Shown one piece after another: positions 6,633-13,410 of a stretch of 20,024 nt of DNA (the first letter of the stretch is position 1; each line of letters opens with the position of its first letter). The DNA lies in IMG/VR virus record IMGVR_UViG_3300035523_000072, positions 1 to 20,024 of that record, one strand, 5' to 3'. Under the pieces are notes generated by a model. The model was not told the origin of the DNA, did no database searches, and saw only the letters and a program-made list of their open reading frames with translations. A program made the position numbers and the translations under genes. This DNA comes from a virus.

Positions 6633-7277
6633 TTACCCCAACACGGGGCGCAGGATGATGTTCCGCGCCTGCAAGGTGTCGCGGTGGGTGTCGGCGGTGT
6701 CGGCGCCGCCGAAGATCAACGCGCCCTCGTTGTAGCAGCCCTGCACGTAGGTGCAGGCGAGTTTCGCGGCTGTGGCATCGATGGTTTGCGCGAGGATCGC
6801 CTCGGGGCGCTGGCTGCCGTCACGGTTGTCGGAGTTGACGATGACGTATTGCCCGCTCCCCGCTCCCACGGTGATGGTGAACGCGTCACCCACCGCGAAT
6901 CCGGTAGCAACGCCGGGGGTGATGGTGAAGGCGATGGGGCCCGCATAGGCCACGCCTTCAGTCGCATCGGCCAGGCGGTAGCCCTCGGGGTCGAGCACCA
7001 TGAATACGGCAGCCGTTGCCGGATCGGCGTCGTGCGCCGTGATGCAGGTGATGGCGTAGGCGCCCTTCTTTGCGCCCATGCCCAGCGCCTGCCCGGCGCA
7101 GATACCGTTGCCGGTGTTGCCCGCCTCGGCGAGCGGGGCGGCAATCGCCAGCGCAATCTTGCCGAGCACCGTGCCACGTTGCAGCACGCCGGAGGCCGCT
7201 TTGATGGTCGCATGACCGCTAAGCGACTCGGGAGTGGACCCGGCAAACAGGTTGTCGGGCGCAAATACTTCAGCCAT
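6633..7277 (-). CDS. Head decoration/stabilisation protein (gpD-like)
   Basis: The start is set at ATG 7277 (MAEVFAPDNLF): GGAG lies ~8 nt upstream and the gene overlaps the protease stop by 8 nt, whereas the ATG at 7373 is deep inside the protease gene. The 214-aa product has the two gpD-family parts: 'HATIKAASGVLQRGTVLGKI' near the N-terminus and 'DGSQRPEAILAQTIDATAA...TYVQGCYNEGALIF' near the C-terminus. A ~90-residue beta-rich insertion between them (around AYAITCITAHDADPATAAVF and ITPGVATGFAVGDAFTITVG) makes it about twice the length of lambda gpD, a known variant in many phages. Such trimeric proteins cap the capsid lattice at local threefold axes and stabilise it after expansion. Confidence 0.85.
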   Translation of the reverse strand: MAEVFAPDNLFAGSTPESLSGHATIKAASGVLQRGTVLGKIALAIAAPLAEAGNTGNGICAGQALGMGAKKGAYAITCITAHDADPATAAVFMVLDPEGYRLADATEGVAYAGPIAFTITPGVATGFAVGDAFTITVGAGSGQYVIVNSDNRDGSQRPEAILAQTIDATAAKLACTYVQGCYNEGALIFGGADTADTHRDTLQARNIILRPVLG

Positions 7278-8460
7278 TGGTTTTCTCCTTTTTGGTGTTG
7301 GCGGCCGCCAGCCCGATAATTCGCGCGCGCTCCGCATCATCGCTGCCACCGGTGTTCGCCACGTTGGCGGCAACGTTATTGACGTTGGATTCCTCGGCGT
7401 CCTGCCGGCGTGCGGCGAGGAACGCCGCGCCTTTCCCGCTCGCCTTCATGGCGCGCACGATTTCCAGGCTACACGCCTCGGGCGAGAGACCGGAGGTTCG
7501 CGCCTTCGATACGATGTCCGCCGTGCCATCAGCGACCAGTTCATCGAGCGCCGTTTGCCGAGTTCGTTCCGCGTGCACGCCCTCGTCACGGGCGGCAGTG
7601 CGGATCTCGGCGAGCAGCTCCGGACAATCGCGCGCCAGCATCTCTACCGAACAGCCGATAGCGGTGAGGTAGGTGACGGTGTCACCCTCCGCGTCCGTGG
7701 TCGACAACGCCACTGTGCCAGCGGGATCGGTCTCCGCAGCGCTGTCTTCCGCGATGGCGTCAACTTGCAGACCGTGGAAACGCTCCAACTCCAGGCCCAC
7801 GCCATTGACCATGAGTTGATCACCATGCACGCATGCGGCCATGCGGGCCTGTTCCAATTGATCGGCAAAGCCCTTCCCGACCGCTTCCGCCGCGTACATC
7901 CAGCGGTCTTCATCCATGAGCGCGGCAATCTCTTCTCGGGTCATGCCAGTGCGCTCCTGGTAGGCGTTGACGATGGTGTCGCTCATGGCGTCCAGTTCGC
8001 TCGCGTATTGACGCATCTGCTCGGCGTTCATGGCGATAAAGCCGGATGCCATGGGGTGGTGCACCAGGATCGCCGAATTCGACGGCATGATGACGGTCGC
8101 CCGCAATGGGGCAATGAGCGTCGCCGCGCTGGCCGCCGCGCCGTCAATGCGCACAATGAGTTGCGCCGGGTGGGTGTCGAGGAGGGCGCGGATCGCCAGC
8201 GCGGCAAAGGGGTCGCCGCCGTAGCTGAAGATGCGCACCATGAGCTGCTGCACGTTGCCGAGCGCGGCTAACTCCTGCGCGAAGAGCGCCGGCGTCACTT
8301 CATCGCCCCACCAGGTGGTGTCACTGATGGGACCGTACAAGAGCAGCTCGGCGGTTGGCGCATCGGCTTCCGCGCGAAACTGCCAGAAGCGTTGCGGGGC
8401 GCCCCCGGCCCGTACGGTCGTGGTGTCGTTTGTCATCTGTGGCTGTCCGTGTTTCGTCAT
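7270..8460 (-). CDS. ClpP-like prohead maturation protease with scaffold-like tail
   Basis: A 396-aa serine protease of the ClpP/S49-related prohead family. The N-terminal ~210 residues form the protease: 'ISDTTWWGDEVTPALFAQEL', 'IFSYGGDPFAALAIRALL', the nucleophile motif 'DGAAASAATLIA' (Ser at about 111) and 'ILVHHPM' (catalytic His at about 134), with an acidic 'LMDEDRWMYAAEA' supplying the likely third residue near 183-185. The C-terminal ~150 residues are A/E/D/R-rich and helical, as expected of a fused or nested scaffold region like lambda C/Nu3. It cleaves scaffold and capsid proteins inside the prohead. GAGGTGA lies just before the ATG at 8460. It lies between portal and decoration genes, as C does between B and D in lambda. 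Confidence 0.88.
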   Translation of the reverse strand: MTKHGQPQMTNDTTTVRAGGAPQRFWQFRAEADAPTAELLLYGPISDTTWWGDEVTPALFAQELAALGNVQQLMVRIFSYGGDPFAALAIRALLDTHPAQLIVRIDGAAASAATLIAPLRATVIMPSNSAILVHHPMASGFIAMNAEQMRQYASELDAMSDTIVNAYQERTGMTREEIAALMDEDRWMYAAEAVGKGFADQLEQARMAACVHGDQLMVNGVGLELERFHGLQVDAIAEDSAAETDPAGTVALSTTDAEGDTVTYLTAIGCSVEMLARDCPELLAEIRTAARDEGVHAERTRQTALDELVADGTADIVSKARTSGLSPEACSLEIVRAMKASGKGAAFLAARRQDAEESNVNNVAANVANTGGSDDAERARIIGLAAANTKKEKTNG

Positions 8461-8482
8461 GCTCTCACCTCAACAAAGTAAT

Positions 8483-10078
8483 TTATCCAGCCGCGACCAG
8501 CGCGTTGAGTTCCTCAATCGTCGGCGTGGCCACGCCCAGCGGGGGCAAGCCCTGCGCGATGCGCGCCTGGTTTTCCTGCCCGTTTTCGCGGATATTGGCG
8601 TAGATGTCAGAGCCGTTGGCCTCCTGCGCCTCTTGCGCGCCGGTGGAGATAGCCAGCGCAATGCGCATTTCCGCCGCCTTCGCCTCTTGCAGCGGCTGAA
8701 TGTGTCCCGGCGCGGGGCCGTTCCACACGGCGTTGCACCAGGCTTGCCGGATGATCGGGTCATCGAAAAATCCGGGGAGGTCGATGCGGCCCTTGGCAAC
8801 CGCCTCCGCCAGGAATTCCTCGAACACCGGCTGGCAGAACCCCTGCGCCAACCATGAGCGGAACATGCGGCACATCTTCCAGAATTCGAGCAATGCGGCA
8901 CGGCTGGCCGAGTACGAGGAGTTGAAGGACATCATCAACACTTCATACGGGATCTCCAGCGCCGCGCCGATGAAGCGCGCCAGGGCGGTGACAAATCCGT
9001 CAAACGCCGTGTTCGGGCGTCCTGGATTGGCGGTTTCGACTTTCTCTCCGGGATTCAGGCCGATCACCGCCGCGTTGCCCATCTCGATGCTGTTCGGGTC
9101 ACCCGCCGCCACTTGCTGGTCGAGCGGTACCGATTCGCCCAGCGGAGTCTGGGGGGTGTCGCTGGTGATGAACGCGGTGAACATGCCGCTGACTACGGCG
9201 GCGATCAATTCGGCGTCGGTATAGCGCCCGAGCTGCTTCAGCGTTTCGATGACCGGGGAGAGCAGGGGCACGCCGCGGTGCTGCTCCGGTCGCTCGGCAT
9301 TGAACAGGTGGATGATGTTGCGCCGACCGGTTTGGCGTCCGTAAATTTCTACGCGCTCCCAGCCCTGTTTTTGCCCGGCGGAAAATTGCAGAGAGAGCGG
9401 GTGACGCTGTGCGACGTGATAGGCGACGACCTCGCCTTCCGGCGTCACTTCCACGCCCTGGCTGATCAGGTTGCCGTTTTCCGCGAGCTGCACCTGGCTG
9501 CCCAACGCCGAGTAGGCTGATACGCCGGGGTTGCACACCCGGTCGGCCTCCAGCAGTTTGATACGGAGGTCATAGATCGAGTGCGGACGCGGAATGATGG
9601 GCAGCAAGGCAAACACGTCGCCGCTCATCGGCCAGGCGAGCATGGCCAGTTGCTGCAATTCAGCGAACTTATTCTGCCGGGCGATATCGCAATCTATGCC
9701 ACTAAACAGACGAAATTCGCGCTCGATAATGCGGCTTTTGGCGTACGCTTCTTCCTGCGAGATGCCCAGCGTTTCCGCGTCGGGCTGTGATTTGAGTTGT
9801 AACCCGGCCCCCACCACGGAGGTCCGCAGGCGCTTGATCGCCCCGGTGGCCAGCGGCACGCCCATGTACAGGTCGCGGCCACGTTGCTGCAGGGTAGACA
9901 GGTTGGCGTCGATATCCTCGATGGGTGAGCCGCCGCCGAAGAGCCACCCGACGAGCGCGCGCTTAGACCTGCTGGCGCCATGGTGCGAGTAGCCGGAGTT
10001 CTGCATGCGCTGCCCCCGTCCGGCCTGGGGCTGGACGGGAACGCGCGCTTGCTGTCGGCGTCGGCTGGCTCGGCTCAT
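8483..10078 (-). CDS. Portal protein, lambda gpB family
   Basis: The start is set at ATG 10078 (MSRASRRRQQ), which overlaps the preceding stop as TAATG and has GAGGG upstream; the ATG at 10159 is inside the previous gene. The 531-aa product nearly equals lambda gpB (533 aa). Family hallmarks are 'RDLYMGVPLATGAIKRLRTSVVGAGLQL' near residues 69-96, 'IIHLFNAERPEQHRGVPLLSPVIETLKQL' near 255-283, and 'SYSASRAALLEFWKMCR' near 388-404, plus a basic, disordered N-terminus. Portals form the dodecameric ring at one capsid vertex through which terminase pumps DNA and to which the joining proteins attach. The C-terminal ~90 residues are A/E/Q-rich. Confidence 0.92.
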   Translation of the reverse strand: MSRASRRRQQARVPVQPQAGRGQRMQNSGYSHHGASRSKRALVGWLFGGGSPIEDIDANLSTLQQRGRDLYMGVPLATGAIKRLRTSVVGAGLQLKSQPDAETLGISQEEAYAKSRIIEREFRLFSGIDCDIARQNKFAELQQLAMLAWPMSGDVFALLPIIPRPHSIYDLRIKLLEADRVCNPGVSAYSALGSQVQLAENGNLISQGVEVTPEGEVVAYHVAQRHPLSLQFSAGQKQGWERVEIYGRQTGRRNIIHLFNAERPEQHRGVPLLSPVIETLKQLGRYTDAELIAAVVSGMFTAFITSDTPQTPLGESVPLDQQVAAGDPNSIEMGNAAVIGLNPGEKVETANPGRPNTAFDGFVTALARFIGAALEIPYEVLMMSFNSSYSASRAALLEFWKMCRMFRSWLAQGFCQPVFEEFLAEAVAKGRIDLPGFFDDPIIRQAWCNAVWNGPAPGHIQPLQEAKAAEMRIALAISTGAQEAQEANGSDIYANIRENGQENQARIAQGLPPLGVATPTIEELNALVAAG

Positions 10079-10311
10079 TACAAGTCCCTCGGGATAATAT
10101 TCATCACGCGCGCCCCGTGGCCCCGACCGGCTTGCAGGCGGGTACACTCGTTGCGCCAAAAATGGATGCGTTCGGCAATTTGCGACAGATCAGACCGGGT
10201 GAGCGTGCGACCGGAGATGGTATAACTCTGACTGGTGGAGCAGGCTATATCAGCCTGCAACCACTGCGAGAGATGCTCTTGCGCCTGTGCTAATGTCCAC
10301 GGTTCTGCCAT
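10078..10311 (-). CDS. gpW-like/DUF6148-type head-tail joining protein
   Basis: A 77-aa basic protein with the pattern 'LAQAQEHLSQWLQAD', 'QSYTISGRTLTRSDL', 'IAERIHFWRNECTRLQ' and a C-terminal 'IPRDL'. The central '[ST]Y-x-I-x-G-R-[TS]-L-T-R-x-D-L' and closing 'PRDL' are typical of the small gpW-like family found between terminase and portal genes. In lambda gpW stabilises filled heads and joins the portal to FII. Its TAA overlaps the portal ATG, so translation is coupled. Only a weak GGGTGA-type ribosome site precedes it, and a 314-nt non-coding region separates it from the terminase. Confidence 0.75.
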   Translation of the reverse strand: MAEPWTLAQAQEHLSQWLQADIACSTSQSYTISGRTLTRSDLSQIAERIHFWRNECTRLQAGRGHGARVMNIIPRDL

Positions 10312-10369
10312 CGCTCACCCGGCTTTCCAGGAGGTGTACTCACGCGGATTCGTCGCGTTTTGCATTAAC

Positions 10370-10378
10370 AAGATAGCA
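10370..10378 (-). promoter_or_regulatory. Weak extended -10 candidate for the head operon
   Basis: TGCTATCTT on the minus strand matches an extended -10 (TGnTAnnnT). No good -35 lies at the right distance. It would start transcription ~50 nt before the gpW-like gene. Sequence-only guess. Confidence 0.22.
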
Positions 10379-10450
10379 CACTTTTTGGGGGAAATTTCGA
10401 GGTGAAAAGTTTGGGTATTTTCGTAATTACTGCTTGTTGTTTTGTCGTGG

Positions 10451-10480
10451 TGTTTCTTACTGTTTCTTACTGCTATTTAC
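10451..10480. repeat. Three tandem 10-bp repeats
   Basis: TGTTTCTTAC occurs twice exactly in tandem (10451-10470) and a third degenerate copy, TGCTATTTAC, follows (10471-10480, 7 of 10 bases). The period is about one helical turn, as in arrays bound cooperatively on one DNA face. A TTGACA box on the minus strand directly abuts the array at 10481-10486. Confidence 0.7.
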
Positions 10481-10514
10481 TGTCAATTTGGCAAAATATT
10501 TTTGGGTGGGGTGG

Positions 10515-10532
10515 GGTGTCTGAACCTTGATT
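10515..10532 (+). repeat. Copy of dispersed GTCTGAACC(A/T)TGATT motif, plus orientation
   Basis: GGTGTCTGAACCTTGATT matches the motif found on the minus strand at 10618-10633, 16439-16456 and 16723-16740, with one base difference from the 16.4/16.7-kb copies. With the 10618 copy it forms a widely spaced inverted pair. Confidence 0.55.
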
Positions 10533-10615
10533 TTTAGGATTAGTGGATTACCATGATTTTTTTCTGGCTGCCCATCAGGAGATTGGCGTTCCATCGGGCA
10601 ATCTTTCAATCAGGT

Positions 10616-10633
10616 GAATCATGGTTCAGACCA
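10616..10633 (-). repeat. Copy of dispersed GTCTGAACCATGATTC motif at the terminase stop codon
   Basis: TGAATCATGGTTCAGA is shared, over 15 bases of GAATCATGGTTCAGA, with the 54-bp duplicated sequence near 16.4 and 16.7 kb. TGAATCATGGTTCA (10616-10629) is itself nearly palindromic. The terminase TGA stop lies inside it. Confidence 0.6.
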
Positions 10634-12695
10634 CCCCGGACGAGTACGTCCGCCGCCCACGTGCCACCGGCGGCTTGACCGCTTGACGACCGGACTCGTC
10701 TTTCTTTGCCTCGACATCGATCATGTGGACACCGTAAATGACGATGGCGGCGAGGCCATAGACCAGCAGGTCCCAGCCTTCATTCGCTAATCCTTCGCGC
10801 TTTTTCACCCATATTTCGTAGGGACGCCCTCCGATGTAGCGTGTGACGCGGTGTTCGGCGGTGAGCTGGGTGTAATAGTCCTCGGTGTAGCCGCGTGGTG
10901 TGATGCCGTCTTGCATGAGCGACTCCACTGGCCAGTGGCAGAAGCCCGGTCCTTCGTGTTCGACCTGCAGGCGGTTGAATATCTGGTCCTTCGCCTGCTT
11001 GACGCCAATCATGAAGAGCTTCGTCTTGTGCCGTCCGACGTGCGACGCTTTTTCGGCGATGGGGTCTGTCGGGTCTTTACTGCCCTTAATAGCGCAGACG
11101 AGCGGATCTTTGGAGCGCGCGTAGGCATAGACCTCCTGGGTATAGTGCCCTCCGGAGTCGATGACCATACGCACGATGGGCAACTGTACGCCGTCCGCAC
11201 GGGTCCAGAATTTATTGAGTAGGGCGTCGAGCGCGCTGGTGGTCTCCGTTTTGTCCATCGTGCCATTGATGACAATGCGCTGGATGCCCCACGTCTCCAA
11301 GCCGCGTCCCCAGCCGCGGACTTCTACCTCGACACGATCATCCTGCACGTCAGCTTGCGCGGTCAGCAGCAACACGCCGTTCGGCACGTCGCAGTTGTAG
11401 TAATGGCGATTTCTTAAGAATTTTGTTTCGTCGAGTGACGTGCCCTTTTCCTGGAAGGTGCGCCCCTCGACACAGTTGACAAAGACCTTGTATGGCTCGA
11501 TATTCCCCTGATTTTTCGCCGCGATCGCCGCATGGAATTGCTTGACGATCTCCGCCCACGGCTTGAACGGGGAATACATCGCCTGCAGGTGGAAGGAGCG
11601 ATGCTCGCCCTCGGGGTTTCCGGAGAGGTGAATACCGGGACGGTTCTTCCAATCCCATTCTCCGGACAGCGCCCCGCAGTGCTCGCAGGCGTAGGTGAGG
11701 TCAGTATGGTTCAGGCGATCATCGAAGCGTACCACTTGGAAGGCCCCGCAATGCGGACAGGAGAGCGCCCACTCTTCCTGCGTTCCGGCCAGGTACATGG
11801 GCTCGATACGGCTGGAGAGGGTGAGTAGCGGCGTGCTGGTGACGACGAGTTTTCGCGTGTGGTAGAACGCCTGCGTCATTTCGCAGGCCAGGTCAAAGGC
11901 GTCGCCTTCCACGCCAGCCGATGGCTCATAGCCGTCAATCTCATCCGCCGCGTAGAACTCCACCGAGTCCATGCGCAGGCCCGCCGGACTGCCGGCGCTG
12001 GCGATACCCAGCGCGCCGCCGGGGAATTCCTTGGCCGCGATGGTATTCGAGGTTTTGCCGTCCTCTTTGCGTTCGTTGACCAGGCCTTGCAGCACTGGCG
12101 TATCACGCAACATGGGGGCGAGTTTCTTTTTCGAGAAGCGCTGCACCAGCTGGTCCGTTGGCTGGGTGACCAGGATGCCGCAGGGGCGTTGGTGCATGCG
12201 CATGCCGATGCAGTTGAGCAAAAAGTTCGTTTTCCCCCACTGGCGGCTGCCCATGAGCACGAGCAGTTCGTTCCGTTTTGTCCAGGGGATCGCCGTCAAG
12301 TCCGTGGCGCTTATTTGCGTCTCATCCTGGGGGACGCGGTAAGGCTCCGGGAACAGTTCGGTGATATCGATGCCGCCGTTTTCGACCCACGTCACGACGG
12401 CGAGCGGATTCCAACACCCATGCAACTTGGCGAGTTCCGGGAAGTCTTGCGAGCGCACCCAGAGCAACTGCCCCGGCGTGTCGGTGAAGGCGCGCATCGG
12501 GGTGCGGATGAAGCGCACGCGGGAGGTGTGCCACTTCCCGGCCTCCGGGGATTCGCCTTTGGAGAGCATGCGGAAGGTGTCCGCCCACTCATCGCCGGGC
12601 AGCAGGGGGCGCGGCGCGAAGAAGCCCCAGAGCTTGCGCGCCAGTGCCTGGGTGCGTGCCAACGGTGTGTTATTCTGCTCGCGCTTCTTCCGCAA
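10626..12695 (-). CDS. Terminase large subunit, lambda gpA family
   Basis: This 689-aa packaging motor has all the expected parts: an ATPase with Walker A-like GSRQWGKT at ~149-156 and Walker B 'FYAADEIDGY' (D251, E252), then 'VVTSTP' coupling at ~284-289. Next come a zinc-binding pair C313-P-H-C316 and C337-E-H-C340 ('LSCPHCGA', 'YACEHCGA'), and an RNase H-like nuclease with acidic residues near D449 (AQADVQDDRVEVEVRGWG) and D513 (VIDSGG). It cuts concatemers and pumps DNA into proheads. The start is TTG at 12695 with GGGGAG 6 nt upstream; it overlaps the small subunit gene by 26 nt. The protein is longer than lambda gpA (641 aa), largely through ~60-80 extra residues before Walker A. Confidence 0.93.
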   Translation of the reverse strand: MRKKREQNNTPLARTQALARKLWGFFAPRPLLPGDEWADTFRMLSKGESPEAGKWHTSRVRFIRTPMRAFTDTPGQLLWVRSQDFPELAKLHGCWNPLAVVTWVENGGIDITELFPEPYRVPQDETQISATDLTAIPWTKRNELLVLMGSRQWGKTNFLLNCIGMRMHQRPCGILVTQPTDQLVQRFSKKKLAPMLRDTPVLQGLVNERKEDGKTSNTIAAKEFPGGALGIASAGSPAGLRMDSVEFYAADEIDGYEPSAGVEGDAFDLACEMTQAFYHTRKLVVTSTPLLTLSSRIEPMYLAGTQEEWALSCPHCGAFQVVRFDDRLNHTDLTYACEHCGALSGEWDWKNRPGIHLSGNPEGEHRSFHLQAMYSPFKPWAEIVKQFHAAIAAKNQGNIEPYKVFVNCVEGRTFQEKGTSLDETKFLRNRHYYNCDVPNGVLLLTAQADVQDDRVEVEVRGWGRGLETWGIQRIVINGTMDKTETTSALDALLNKFWTRADGVQLPIVRMVIDSGGHYTQEVYAYARSKDPLVCAIKGSKDPTDPIAEKASHVGRHKTKLFMIGVKQAKDQIFNRLQVEHEGPGFCHWPVESLMQDGITPRGYTEDYYTQLTAEHRVTRYIGGRPYEIWVKKREGLANEGWDLLVYGLAAIVIYGVHMIDVEAKKDESGRQAVKPPVARGRRTYSSGVV

Positions 12696-13233
12696 TCTTT
12701 GCTCCCCGTTTTCGACGCGCGGCGACCACCGCCGCCGGGTTCAGTTCCGATAATTCTTGCTGTGCCTCACGTATGGCCTTGGTGAGTATCTCCATGTTGC
12801 GATGCGTGTCCCCGGGAAGCAACGGCGCGACCTTGGCCGGGATGGCTTCGAGGCGGGCATTGGTGGCGAGGACCATGGGTTCAAATGCCGCGATGATGTC
12901 TTCGGTGCGATGCAACCGCAGCATTTCTTCCTGGTCGTTCCGTTCGTAGATGTTAGCCTTGGCCCGCGCAAGGCGGATGTTTTCTTTCGCGAGTTCGCCG
13001 ATGGGCTCGGTGTCATCTGCCGCCGGCGTTTCGCGGAACTTCCCCAGTCCCTGCGCGCGGATCTGCGCCAAGCCGTCTTCCAGCCTGATTTTCCCCGAGG
13101 AATCGACAGCCGTGAGCTTGCCCTGATTGATCCACTTGGCGACCATGGTGTGCGACACACCGACTTCGCGCCCGAATTCACGAACGCCCACCAACTGGCA
13201 ACCATCTACCTCAAACAGCGCACTTTGTTCCAA
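12670..13233 (-). CDS. Terminase small subunit (Nu1-like)
   Basis: The start is placed at TTG 13233 (LEQSALFEVDGC), with GGGGAGG about 10 nt upstream. The longer frame from ATG 13353 runs through AT-rich non-coding sequence with no ribosome site. The resulting 187-aa protein matches Nu1 (181 aa). A winged HTH lies at ~15-50 ('GVREFGREVGVSHTMVAKWINQGKL', then 'SGKIRLEDGLAQI' as the wing). A helical multimerisation region follows ('ELAKENIRLARAKANIYERNDQEEMLRL'), and the C-terminus is 'EAQQELSELNPAAVVAARRKRG'. It binds the packaging site and recruits the large subunit. Its gene overlaps the large subunit by 26 nt. Confidence 0.82.
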   Translation of the reverse strand: MEQSALFEVDGCQLVGVREFGREVGVSHTMVAKWINQGKLTAVDSSGKIRLEDGLAQIRAQGLGKFRETPAADDTEPIGELAKENIRLARAKANIYERNDQEEMLRLHRTEDIIAAFEPMVLATNARLEAIPAKVAPLLPGDTHRNMEILTKAIREAQQELSELNPAAVVAARRKRGAKIAEEARAE

Positions 13234-13410
13234 AAGGTGTAAACCTCCCCGGAAAAATCGGAAACTACTGCCAAAAACCCTAAATAAATGGAAACTGGCA
13301 ACCGTTTTCCAACCCCAAAAATAAGAAGACCTCGCGGCTCGAAGTATCCGCATGGCTTTAGGGTCGTCACAGTACCTTTGCCCCTGTCAAATACAACTGG
13401 CCTTGTGTTA
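13234..13410. other. Non-coding region upstream of the terminase genes; candidate packaging site
   Basis: The region between the helicase-loader stop and the terminase small subunit is AT-rich. On the minus strand GTTTCC occurs at 13260-13265 and 13290-13295, exactly 30 bp apart and both preceded by A, and CGTTTTCC occurs on the opposite strand at 13303-13310. The lambda cos site lies at the same position, and its terminase-binding R sites contain a GTTTCC core. A TTGACA on the minus strand near 13383-13388 lacks a matching -10. The packaging assignment is an inference from position and these motifs. Confidence 0.35.

Larger units (their letters stand above)
10312..10625. other. Non-coding region between terminase large subunit and gpW-like gene
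   Basis: No gene of useful size is present (only a 15-codon minus-strand frame just after the terminase stop). The region is AT-richer than its surroundings. It contains tandem decamers (10451-10480), a perfect TTGACA on the minus strand (10481-10486), and an inverted pair of a motif that recurs 6 kb away. It also has a weak extended -10 (TGCTATCTT, 10370-10378) ~60 nt upstream of the gpW-like start. A promoter or regulatory role for the head genes is likely. In lambda the corresponding A-W junction is tight. Confidence 0.5.

Noticed and set aside
6537-7319. 260-codon open frame on the plus strand
   Set aside because: Antisense to the decoration protein gene; G/V/R-rich sequence typical of a shadow.
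7234-8271. 345-codon open frame on the plus strand
   Set aside because: It lies fully opposite the ClpP-like protease gene, has no ribosome site, and its product has no recognisable domains; it is a GC-rich antisense shadow.
10579-10623. 15-codon minus-strand frame starting just after the terminase stop
   Set aside because: Too short and without a ribosome site; the ATG belongs to the dispersed repeat motif.
11859-12785. 308-codon open frame on the plus strand
   Set aside because: Antisense to the large terminase gene across its Walker A and B regions; the minus-strand protein is unmistakable.
13379-13389. Promoter with TTGACA upstream of the small terminase
   Set aside because: No -10 hexamer occurs at 16-18 bp on the minus strand.
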